Shown: in pieces, positions 11,315 through 22,330 of the stretch
How the letters are laid out: every line of letters begins with the position of its first letter
Position numbering within the stretch: the first letter of the stretch is position 1
Assembly (NCBI RefSeq): GCF_947179165.1
Contig: NC_077242.1
Span: forward strand, 47,866,097 to 47,930,096
DNA from: Solanum dulcamara
Taxonomy: Eukaryota > Streptophyta > Magnoliopsida > Solanales > Solanaceae
Length of the DNA: 64,000 nucleotides
Direction of reading: 5' to 3'
Position numbers and translations under genes: made by a program
Notes under the pieces: model-generated
What the model was told of the DNA's origin: nothing
Databases searched by the model: none
Seen by the model: the letters and a program-made list of their open reading frames with translations, nothing else

Positions 11315-13992
11315 TCATCCTGGAGCTAAAGTCATGTCTAGGTTCAATCTTGGTTGAGAGTTGATTGCACTCGCCACTCCCAATACCTGCTTGTTCATCC
11401 TTGTTGGCAACACTAGTGTTACATACCTCTGTGGCATCTGTGAGTTTGAGAGTCTTATATTTATGTCTATCTTGGTTACTCCATGAGGAACTTTGATTAA
11501 GAACCTCCTTTCGATGTTTAGTAGCATGTCTAGTGTTAGTGGGTTCTTCAAGTGGAGTGTCAGAGTTAGTGGCTCTAGGATTTTTGGAGCCTCTTCTCTC
11601 AGTGTCACTGATTGCTGATGGTGCATAGGGGATAAGTGTTCTGTCGCTGCTGGCATCTCCGAGACTACTTGATTCTTCATTTGTTTGTCTTCCCCGTTGT
11701 CCATACTTCCCTCGTGCATTTCGAGCATTTGTTGCAATGAAGAGTTCACAAAGCTATTTAGTTGGTGTATAAGTGAAAGGTGTTGCCTGTTCAGATTGGT
11801 TAGAGTTGATGGATAGTGGAGGATATGGTAGAATTCCAGTGTTGTCAACTCCTGTGTTAGCTCTAGCTGGACTGAAGCTAGTCGAATGAGACTGTTGGTC
11901 AGTGTCTCTACTACCAGATTGGGTAGTGAGGTGTGGATGTCTAGGGTCTGTGGTAAGTCGAGCATTCCTCCCCAAGTTGAGTATAGTGATGTTTGGACTG
12001 CGTGTGGAAAGTCTCTATCAGATGGGGATTCATGTTTGGATAATTTTGATCGTAAGGGATGAGGGGATTTATGAGATACTGGAAAGTTGGGTTGTTCGAA
12101 GTGTATGTTGGAGTCACTGGTCGGTGATGGGGGTCGTATTGGTGAGTCATTTGATATTGTGGTTGGAGGATAGGTATTGGGAGTAATGGAGTAGTGGAAT
12201 TGTTGGCTAATCGTGGTATGTGGATATGACTTTGTAGTGTGTTATGTTGGAAATGTTGTAATGGATAACTGATGATGTGAGGCATTTTCACTAGTGTACT
12301 GGATGTGATCTGAGGATGGTAAGGTGGGTTGTCTATTGGTTTTAAATTTTTCATTTCTTGTAGTGGTGCTATCAGTATCTGTACTCAATTGTACTTGGAG
12401 ATTTCCATGTACTCTTTTACTGTTAATATTGCGTGTGTCTTTGACTATCATTTGATTTATTTTGGACTGAGGATCGTGATTTGTAGAGTGTTGGCTCAGT
12501 GAAAATTCAAACTGTCATGCTCATTATTTTGGGACAGGTTCAAATCTTTTTCAAAGGGTCTTAATGTACTTGATTTTTGATGCTTGGCTATGAGTGTTTC
12601 TTGCTGAGGTGATGTGTTAGTTCCCAGGATTTCCGTATTTTGTTGGTTAGTTTGTGTGGATATTTTGTTGAAAGTAGAGGTAGTTGGTAGTTTGCAGGGT
12701 AAGGTTAATGAGGTCTCCTTTTTTTAATTTCATCTTGTTTGGATTGGTGGGGTTACTTTTATCCACGTTGGCTATTTTGGTAGCACTAAAGGAGAATTTA
12801 GTTACTAGATTTCTTACGTGTCTTTGTACATCTGTGCCTAGTGATGCAGCCTCCTCTTCATCCACAGGAATCTGCTTTGCATTTTTGGTGGCATTTTGGA
12901 ATTCAACATTCTGGGCTTCAAGGAGATCGTTTTCCTTTTGGGTATTCTGCATTTGAGGCCCTACACGTTCGCTGGGTTTGTTGGCATGAAAAGCCATTGT
13001 GTATTAAATGTGCTTTGAATGGGAGTTTTACTATGTTTTTCATATGTATGTTTTTGGTAAGTTGGAGGTTTCCTCTTTGGGTAAACTACGGTGGTCCAAC
13101 CCCCGTCCTCATTCAATTTGGTAGGTATGGTAGTTGTGGAATTTTTGTTTTGTATAGTTTCTTTTGACATGGATGGAATGTCGTTTGGTTTGGTTGGACA
13201 CGAGTGTACTAGGTGCCCAAGTCGTCCACATGAGGTGCATAGTGGTGTAGAGGGTTCGTAGTGCATTTTTTGAAGGTGAGTGCCTATTAGGATGTCTATT
13301 GGTAATGATTTGGACATTGGGGCTAGGATACATAGTCTCGCGTGTCTACCTCTAGTGGCATTCATGGTAACTGTATCTATTTTGAGGATTGTTCCTATTT
13401 GATTTTCTATTTTTTGTAGGATGTTTAGGTCATAGAATTCATTCGGGAGTTTGGGAAGTCTTATCCAAATTGTGGTGAAGATGGATTGAATTTGGGTTCC
13501 CATTTACGAACGGATACGAACTGAAGTCCAATGAACCATGGACCTTGCTATAGGATTTTTTTCATAATTTTCAGTTTTGGTGAGTTTGATAAGGTAGTAA
13601 TCTTCACTAAGGTCAATGAGGTTGATTTTTTCCGTTAATTGCCAAAGGTTCTGAAGGCGATTCTGGAGGTAAGCGTAACCTATTCTTTTCCCAATGAGTT
13701 TAATGATTATGGAGGTTTTCCAAGGGGAGTATAGTCTGTGTTTGTCACTCATCGTCATAGGTACGAAATTTGGATGATTCTATCGGTTTTCCTGCTCATC
13801 TTGGAAGTTGATGTTTTTTAATCCTTGTGTAACATAGTTTATGTCCGGTTCTGTAATTGAGGCTTTGAGAGTATCTAGGAAACTTACCTTGCAAGGTGCT
13901 GAATTTTGATATTCCTCCTTTTTCTGTTTCTTCGTGCTTCGTCTAAGCAAATTTGTTTCCTGCTCGCTCATTTCTTGGTCCCGTTCGTTCAT
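11315..13992 (-). pseudogene. LINE ORF1 (DUF4283-like plus zinc knuckle), frameshifted
   Basis: Three successive frames cover the ORF. An N-terminal charged leader runs from 13992 (MNERDQEMSEQ). A DUF4283-like RNA-binding domain follows at 13758-13504, continuing after a stop in 13503-12961. A CX2CX4HX4C knuckle (CTSCGRLGHLVHSC) is intact near 13200-13245. The region 12960-11315 is a long low-complexity linker, still partly open. The protein would bind LINE RNA in the RNP particle. At least two frameshifts and a stop separate the blocks. Confidence 0.7.
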
Positions 13993-14051
13993 TCTTTGTT
14001 CAAGTTATGAGCAAGCTTCTAATGAGAAGTAAGAGAACTTTTTATTTCTTT

Positions 14052-14145
14052 TTTATGAATTATTGGTATAGAAAGGATACTTTCTTGAATGCCTACCAAT
14101 ATTTTATCCAACCAACTGTTTATATGAAGATGTGGCCAAAAATCA
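14052..14145 (+). pseudogene. MULE transposase fragment, part 2 (after LINE insertion)
   Basis: The segment continues the MULE reading frame broken at 7084: left ...ELEEFM, right NYWYRKDTFLNAYQYFIQP, ending KMWP. In plant MULE transposases the WYRKDTFL... segment follows directly after the SWIM finger. Removing the LINE and one copy of TTTATGA restores a continuous frame at this join. Similarity fades around 14145, and 14146-14277 is unexplained sequence up to the LARD-like element. Confidence 0.75.
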
Positions 14146-14277
14146 CCAATCCAAATATAAAATATATTGCAGATGCATTATATACAAATGAACTATTACA
14201 AAGAAGTCTGCAAAATTCTTCTACTAATGTCCATTCCTACAAATACAAATCAACAAAAGAACACAAATATTCCATCC

Positions 14278-15548
14278 TGTTGGAAAATTATAGGCACAAT
14301 GGAAGCATACTATAATCATACTGCTTATATGAATAATACATAACGCTATGATTCTATTAGAACACATAAATTTTCTGAAATTTAACTCGATAAATACCTC
14401 TTGAAGTGTGAACAGATACCTTCAAGTGAATCCACAAGTTAGATTGCAGTTCTGCAGTCTTCTACAGTGATCCCAAGTTCACAGCCGAACTCTCTCAACA
14501 CTTGGGTGGGCAAGTATTGTATAGAAAACTCTACTTCACTTCTAGGTTAGGGAACCCCTATTTATAGGGATCTTTTTCCAGTCCAAAAAGAAAAAAAAAT
14601 AAGATTCTGAGTTCTAATTAAATATGGACACTATAGGGACCACGGAATTAACTGAGGCTCTCTATTATGAAAATAATTCAAATAATTAATTTGATATTAT
14701 TCTTACCATAATAAATTACAAATCAATTCACTAGAAATTCATAATTGCACTCCTCCATTTATATTTCAAAATTCTCCATTAAACACTTATGTAATTCCTC
14801 ATGTTAATATTACAGATACTAATCAATAAATTAAATTACTGACAAATTAAATTTAAAGATTAATTTTCTTTAGAGCGCTGCTTAACTTATTTCATGTGTC
14901 GGATTCATAAATCTACTTGTAAGGTTTGACACGACGAAATCTTATAAGCTTCTCAAAAAGACATATCATCAATCTTTATATCGAGACATGGATTCCATCA
15001 ACTAACTTATTATTTCACCAATATATATTAATATCATTCAATCTACCAGGCATATTGACCCATCTCAGAATCTCACATTTTAATAAATCAAAATAATAAT
15101 TGATATATACAAATCATAATAGTTATATCAAAATTGAGAATATAAGTACATTTAACAGTTTAGAGAATGTGTTTTTGTTAGTCAGTCTAAAACAACTATC
15201 GCTACTCGATCCCGTTCAATACAAACAAAATGTACTAGCACAAGAAGTTGGAACTATACCATTTTCATAATCAAGATAAATTACGTATAATCTTGTGCTA
15301 CAATCATACTGATGTCTTGTCCAATTTCCATCTTAGATTGTGAACAAAAAGCTTTATACTTATAAGAACCGATGATTTAATCTTCTGTGTATAAGCTAAA
15401 ACTCTATACACCAAATCATCTACTATATAAGCAAATAGACACATAAACAAATATATGATCTATTAAAACCTTTATTAAAATTGAATAAACAATTATTCTA
15501 TAATAAATATTATATCTAAACTCATGGTTAATAGTATATATCCTAACA
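14278..15548 (-). repeat. 3' LTR of the LARD-like element
   Basis: Plus-strand ends are tgttggaaaatt ... atcctaaca. The LTR is 1271 bp. It contains a segment (about 14390-14495) missing from the other LTR, so it is the more complete copy. Over a 240-bp block (15150-15390 compared with 21200-21440) I count roughly 15-20 differences by eye, pointing to an old insertion. Confidence 0.85.
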
Positions 15549-15725
15549 ATCTCTCACTTAGACTTTTAACCATCACATTTGTTATAATATACTATATCTA
15601 AATGCATGGTTAACAATATATAACCAAACAATCTCCCACTTAGATGTTTAATCTTGAAAATTGTTAGAATACTATGCCTAAATCAATGATTAATAGTATA
15701 TACCCTAACAATCTCCCACTTAGAC
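15543..15725 (-). repeat. Triplicated LTR-tip plus polypurine tract
   Basis: The junction of LTR end and polypurine tract (ctaacaatctcccacttaga) occurs three times, at 15543, 15625 and 15703. The units are about 82 and 78 bp, each with the preceding taatagtatata-type LTR tip. The first copy is the real boundary and the other two lie just inside the element. Confidence 0.8.
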
Positions 15726-18700
15726 TTTTATATAACTTATCAAAAGGAACTTACCAAGTTATTTTCTTATGCAACTCTGTCAAGTTGTGCTTCATCATAA
15801 CTAATTGATTTTGTATTAGATATTTGGAGACCCTATCATGAAACCTTCCAAGAGTTACATCTTTTCAGGAGTTCTACCATGAAAACTCTCTCAAGAATAC
15901 ACAACAAATCAATCTTCGTTATGATTCTCCCACTACGACTAAGTACTACTACTATAGTTACACTTTCATGTTCTTAAGTCGTAATATTTTCTTCAAAGCC
16001 TTTGGGCATTGAAATATTAACAACTTATTCATGTAGTGTTCTTTTTTAATTTGCTCAACATAACTCCCACTACTTGAGGTAGTAGATTTTCTTATGTCTA
16101 GTGACATTTCTCCCACTACTTACATGCAATGGAACGTCAATTCTTTCATACCGATTAGATGTTCTAAACGTCTAAATTTACAACTGACTCATTTGTTGTT
16201 TCTCTGTTCAGTCTCGTAAAACTAATTTACTTCTAGGAACATGGTTTGTTAAATGGTCCTTTTCTAGAAATCTGACAATTTTGTTAACAATTGCCTTATT
16301 TTCTTTAGTACAATAAAATAAACCTTCTTTCTTTCTTTTTGGTTATCCAACTAACACACAAATCCATTCTTAATTCCAACTTGTTGGGTCACACTTTCAG
16401 CACATATGCTAGACAATCCTATATCTGAACATGTCACAGACTAGACTTACATCAAACCCACACTAGTTCTATAGTTGTCAAAGGTACTGACATAAAAAGG
16501 AATTAAATTCACAATGTGATATGCAGTTCTTAGGACATATTCCAAAAGAAGCAAAACAACTTCAAATAAGTCAATCATTAATCTTATCATTTCTATAAGA
16601 GTCTATTTCTTTTCTCTTTTACACCAATCTATTATAGAATATCAGGTGTAGACAATTGAAATGCAATTACTCTATCAGATAAGTGATTAGTGAGCTCTGT
16701 AGAGAGGTATACGTCACTACAGTCAGATCGCAGTGACTTTATATATTTTTCATGATGCTATTTTCGTTTTTGTCTTAAATATCTTCAGTTTATCAAGGCA
16801 TTTACAAAGCATCTAAAAAAATATATATTCATATCATGAGTAATCTTCTGTGAATATTTCAGAATACTCAAAGTCACCTCATGCCTGAATGTTCATTTAC
16901 CACGTAAATCATAATAGATTAATTCTAACTTATCACTACCTTCATTTTCTTTTTAAGAGGAAGGTCTCTTAGTCATTTTTCCATCTAAACAGGACTCACA
17001 CGCTGGTAGTGACTCCACTTTCAATGAACAATTATGTTCATCCCTTAACCAACCTCAAATTTCTATTCGGAATAAATGATTTAGACGCTAGTGTAAAGAT
17101 AAGTTTCATTCAAATTGAAAATATTCTCTCTTATGTGACGGATTAATATTATTCAATTCATGAGAGATAGTACTAATAAAAAAATATGCACCAATATACC
17201 ACAAGAGATAAAATATTTATCAAACTCAATAATAGGAGAGTTACAAGAAAAATATATTATGTATCCATCTCTTATCTAGGTAGAAACTGAAAATAAATTC
17301 CTTCTAACACAAGGTACATGTACAATGCATTTTTTGAATTAATATTTTATCTGTTCCAAAAAAATTCTTGAGTAGTACTAAATGGGTCTGTGAAGTCTGT
17401 TGAGAAATTGAAATATAAAAAAATCATAATATGTCGAATAATTCTAAATAGTAAAATCCAGGACTCATTTATACATATATATCCATGCATCTCAAATAGC
17501 CAATCAATGGGATTGGAGAACTACTTATGCAATATACATGTACAATGATCGATTATTCACTCCATAAACTTATACAGACCTAACTCAGATGGAGAGTCTA
17601 CTATTAGCTTAAGTCAAGTGAAAATCACCCTAGTTACATTGATTCAATCATATATTACTCAGTTTAGGAGAGCTAATACAGATTATCAAAACTAGTGATT
17701 AAATACATAGTGACTTGTATTAATTTCATCCGATAGGGAGGAAGGTCTAAAACCAGCACATAAAATTAGTACTTCACTACTATTTAATCTTGATAATTAT
17801 GGGAAGGACCCCTATCACCGAATATGACCAAAAACTCATATAACGATCCAAATTGTAAAAGTATATATTTCTTACTAGATTGTTCTAATGAATCTACCGA
17901 ATTTCAAATCAACCAGAGTCCCTTTTTTTTAATTCCAAAATTATGATCAATTCGATTGAAAATGTTGTTTGGCCAAAATAGAATTTTAAAATTTTTCGTT
18001 TAACAATTCTTATCACATATCATCATTTGCGTAATAGATACACGAATCAAGAATAAAGAATAAAATTTTTAAAAACTATTTACATTATCTGAGTACTATT
18101 TTTCTAAAATCGGCATGTTTATATATTCATTGAATATTAAAATTCAAAACACACCTCATAGATATTCATTCATCTTAAACGATAAATTTTGATGAAAAAA
18201 TATCTACTCATGCAACATACATATGTGGTGTCAGATATTCACTCTAATAAATTTTGAACAAGAGCTAACTTAAATGGAGAGTATACTGTTAATTTAAGCC
18301 AAATGAATATCATTATCCCTAGATCCATTGATCCAATCATGTATTACTCAGATAGGGAGAGTCAATACTGATTATCAAAACTAGAGATTAAATCTAGTGA
18401 CCTGTATTAATTTCATCCGATATGGAGGAAGGCCTAAAGCCAACACATGAACTTAATACTTCACTAAAATTTAGACATGAAGACCACATAGAACAATCTC
18501 TATCACCACTGCATCATAGTCGAGTTATTTTCCATAAAATTAATTCTTAAGATACAAAAAATATCCAAAAAAAATCATCTGAACGACTCAAATTACCAAA
18601 TCACTGTATATCAATGATTATTTTTAATTTGATCATTTCTGATGAATCTATCGAATTTCAAATCAATCAGAGTTCAAAAATAATATTTATCTCTAAAGCT

Positions 18701-20376
18701 ATGATCAAATTCAGACTCAAACGATTTAAGAAAAAATAACTAGATCTATATCCTTATTATATATCAATTCTTGTTAAATCATCATGTGTAATCATGTACC
18801 ACATTTAAACATAAATAAACTTGATAAATGGTTATTTTCGTACTAAATCACATTTTAATTCAAAAGAACAACTTAAAATCATCTTAATGACCTCAAAAAC
18901 CATAACCGCATAGTAGTGAATATTTTTTGCTAGGCCGTTTCAATGAACTTACCAAATTTTAGGTCAATTGGAGTTTATAAAAATATTTATTTCCAAAGCT
19001 ATGACCATATTCAGATTCAAATGATTTAAGCATCTTTAGGAATCAAAACAATATGACTTACATTCTTATCACATATCGATTCATATTAAAATATCATGCG
19101 TAATCATGTTTCAGATTCAAGATAAATATGACTGGTATGAAGAATGACTTTATCATATTCAAATCAAATTTTAATCAGACAAACTACTTAAATCCATCTA
19201 AACGATTTTCAATGGAACCATCAAATTTCAAGTCAATTAGAGATCATAAAATTCATGACCACCTAACCTATGATCAAATTTGAAAAAGAAGAATTTTAGG
19301 CATGGTTAAAGATTAAAATAACTTGATTCAAATTTTCATTCTCTTTTTATAATTATCTCATGAGCACAAGGCGTACGTTGTGTCATCCCTTTGTCTAAGA
19401 CACACAATACCTTCTTATATCAAAATTGTCCTCTTAATTAATACATATGAGAATCCAAGATATTATGTTTCTCCCTTTCAGATCGATGAAACCCTTTTAA
19501 TATCTATTCTCATTAATTAATTAAATGTTACTAGTATCTAAAGGTAAATTTCCTTTTGAGTAAATAAACCTTTACTAGTAGTATACACTTATCCAAAATA
19601 AGATACACATAATATATTGGACATATTTTACTGACTCAAATAAATAGATCATGTTGGTGAATTCTATTTATCAATCATAATTTTCAATTCATATAATATA
19701 TCATCTCACATATATAAAATATTGAGAATTTTCAATGACTTCAAATAAATAAACCACTTTTGTAGTAACTATTTATCAATCATATTCATATTTAATACAT
19801 TATAATATATATTATGGATAAGAGAAAAAATAAGGCTCATGTAATCAACACTACGTTACAGTGATTAGCTTAAAACAAAAAAATAATTTCTTATCATGCA
19901 ATTAAGCCAAGTGGCCCACCAAACTTGCCTTTTGTAATTAAAAGAAAATATAACATAGCTGCTAAACCTAAAAGTGCCGCCATTGTCCAAAAACATAAGA
20001 AGCACTATTAATTTAATTCCTTCTCGATCAAACTATTTAATAAACAAAAAAAATTATGACCTATCCGCCAACCACCAAAGGGAATTATACACTGCCGCCA
20101 CTTTAATTCAATACTTGAATTAATCCAAAGGTACAAGCATTAAATTATTCAAGGCAAGGTCATTGTGTTTACCGGAACAATGCAAATAAATTCAAGTCAT
20201 CAAACACAAATCAAGACCTCCCTCGGTGGCAAGGAGTGATTACCACCCCAATTGAGGACATAAATCATATTAAACATGTTTTCCTTTCATACATTAAAAC
20301 GAAAGAAAAAAAAACAAAGTCATATACATAATCACACGTGTATAACTAAATTAGGTCATCTATTTAAATGCAAGTG
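15726..20376 (-). other. Non-coding interior of the LARD-like element, with internal repeats
   Basis: The stretch is AT-rich without recognisable protein motifs. A block of about 135 bp at 17648-17782 recurs at 18337-18474 (offset 689). A second motif resembling gaatctaccgaatttcaaat recurs near 17890, 18643, 18945 and 19214. Short cccactacttg-type boxes recur near 15930-16110. These repeats suggest tandem growth of a structured RNA leader rather than relics of gag-pol. Confidence 0.6.
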
Positions 20377-20393
20377 TGGCTCTTGATGTCAAT
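20377..20393 (-). other. Probable primer binding site of the LARD-like element
   Basis: On the minus strand the sequence just inside the 5' LTR reads ttgacatcaagagcc. It resembles the initiator-Met-tRNA primer site of copia elements (tggtatcagagc) with changes. Its position beside the LTR fixes the polarity of the element. Confidence 0.55.
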
Positions 20394-21601
20394 TATTGGA
20401 AAATTATATGCACAGCGGAAACATACCAGAATCATACTACTTACATAAATAATAGATAACACATACGTTTATTCTAAAACACATACGATCATTTTAGAAC
20501 AAAAAAACTTTATGAAATTTAATTCGATAATCTGTGGTCGGTGGGCAAGTATTGTATAGAAAATACTACTTCAGGCTTAGGAGAACCCCTATTTATGGGG
20601 ACCTTTTCCCAGTCCAAAAAGGAGAAGAAAATAGGATTCTAAGTTCTAATTAAATATGGGCACTATAGGGACCACAAAATTATCTGAGCCTCCCTATTAT
20701 GGAAATAATTTAAATAATTAATTTGATATTATTCTTACCATAATAAATTACAAATCATTCTACTAGAAATTCATAATTGCACTCCTCCATTTATTTTTCA
20801 AAATTCCCCATTAAACACTTATGTAATTTCCCATATTAATATTACAGATACTAATCAATAAACTAAATTACTGACGAATTTAATTTAAAGATTAATTTCC
20901 TTTAGAGCACTGCTTAACTTATTTCATGTGTCGGATTCATAAATTTACTTGTAAGGTTTGACACGATGAAATCTTATAAGCTTCTCAAAAAGACATATCA
21001 TCAATCGCTATATCGAGACATGGATTCCATCGACTAACTTATTATTTCACCAATATGAATTATTATCATCCAATCTACCATGCATATTGACCCATCTCAG
21101 AATCTCACATTTTAATAAATCAAAACGATAATTGATATATACAGATCATAATAGTTATATCAAGATTGAGAATATAAGTACATTTAACAGTTTAGAGAAT
21201 ATGTTTTTGTCAGTCAGTCTAAAACAACTATCTCTACTCGGTCCCGTTCAATACATACAAAATGTACTATCACAAGAAGTTGGAACTATACCGTTTTCAT
21301 AATCAAGATAAATTACATATAATCTTGTGCTACAATCATGCTGATGTCTTGTCCAATTTTCATCTTAGATTGTGAACAAAAAACTTTATATTTATAAGAA
21401 CCGATGATTTAATCCTTTATATATAAGCTAAAACTTTATATACTAAATTATCTACTATATAAGTAAATGGACACATAAACAAATATATGATCTATTAAAA
21501 CTTTTATTAAAATTGAATAAATAATTATTTTATAATAAATACTATATCTAAACTCATAATTAATATTATATATTTCATGATTAATAATATATATCCCAAC
21601 A
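20394..21601 (-). repeat. 5' LTR of the LARD-like element
   Basis: Plus-strand ends are tattggaaaatt ... atcccaaca. The LTR is 1208 bp and has lost the canonical terminal G (TA instead of TG on the plus strand). It lacks the roughly 100-bp block found in the 3' LTR between aattcgataa and gggtgggcaag, and has a small local duplication around 20460-20500 (acacatacg repeated). Confidence 0.85.
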
Positions 21602-22168
21602 CATCCTACTAATACAAAGCAACATAAAGAATTGTCCACTACTACAAGTATGACGGTCCAAATGAAGAGCCAGAACAAAGATCACTTCACAGTCAATTCC
21701 ATAAAATCAATCCCAACAAAGTGATAAGAATTAAGTATGATGCTCCAATTTTTTCTTGTCCAATTCCTCTACAAAACTTTGACCTGTTTTAATAGACCCC
21801 AGATCACTCACCCCTTTTCTACAAATATAATCAAGAAACGGGAGATAAGAATTTAAGAAGAGTCACAAAAGAAAATTGATTAAATCCTAACAAATATGAA
21901 TTAAGCTTAAGTTTTAAATTTTGCAATTATAAAATCTTCGAGTGTGGCTACGATTAGTACATGATATCTTGAAATTTGATAACTCAGTGCAATGATGGTA
22001 AACAACATCAGTGGAAGGTACATTCGAGGAAATTGACATTGAAACAGTTTCGACAAAAATGGGGGGCAAAAATAAGAAAGAAATTCAGAAGAAGGGCCTA
22101 AAAACACACAAGAATTAGAAAAATATTTATTTTTGTGATCTAATTTGGACAAATAAAATCAAACCAAC
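21602..22168. other. No recognised feature
   Basis: The 567 bp between the LARD-like element and the next solo LTR were originally contiguous with 14146-14277. I see no coding motif or repeat. It may be the 3' part of the MULE or the original target locus. Confidence 0.4.
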
Positions 22169-22330
22169 TATCACGACCCGCAGTCGGGTCATGATGGCGC
22201 CTACTACACCCTCACTGTAGGCAAGCCTAAAACCCCAACGGATAGAACTTTTGTAGAAGACAACAGTTTAATAATAACATAAAAATAATAAGAGGCGAAA
22301 GCCTGAAATAGTAAATACAAGAAGTGGGCC

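Larger units (their letters stand above)
7085..14051 (-). mobile_element. Near full-length L1-type LINE with RNase H domain
   Basis: This is a non-LTR retrotransposon of 6967 bp. The minus-strand order is ORF1 with CCHC knuckle, AP-like endonuclease, reverse transcriptase, zf-RVT, RNase H, then a short A tail (T9 at 7085-7093). Target duplications TTTATGA flank it at 7078-7084 and 14052-14058, and the flanks are the two halves of a MULE. All ORFs carry frameshifts and stops, so it is dead. The RNase H domain and DUF4283-like ORF1 place it with plant L1 elements rather than RTE. Confidence 0.85.
14278..21601 (-). mobile_element. Non-coding LTR retrotransposon (LARD-like) with copia-type termini
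   Basis: Two similar LTRs (14278-15548 and 20394-21601) in direct orientation bound 4845 bp of AT-rich interior with no ORF of 60 codons or more on either strand. A 5-bp target duplication CATCC flanks it (14273-14277 and 21602-21606). The polarity is minus: a degenerate tRNA-Met-type primer site lies next to the right LTR and a copia-type polypurine tract (aagtgagagattg) next to the left LTR. It probably moved using proteins of a copia-type partner. A very decayed coding interior cannot be ruled out without a protein search. Confidence 0.8.

Noticed and set aside
11902..13167. Plus-strand frames opposite the LINE ORF1
   Set aside because: They are antisense shadows. The minus strand shows the real domains (DUF4283-like, CCHC knuckle).
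15000..20390. CRISPR-like or tandem-gene array
   Set aside because: The repeats are diverged, irregularly spaced and lie between LTRs of a plant retrotransposon.
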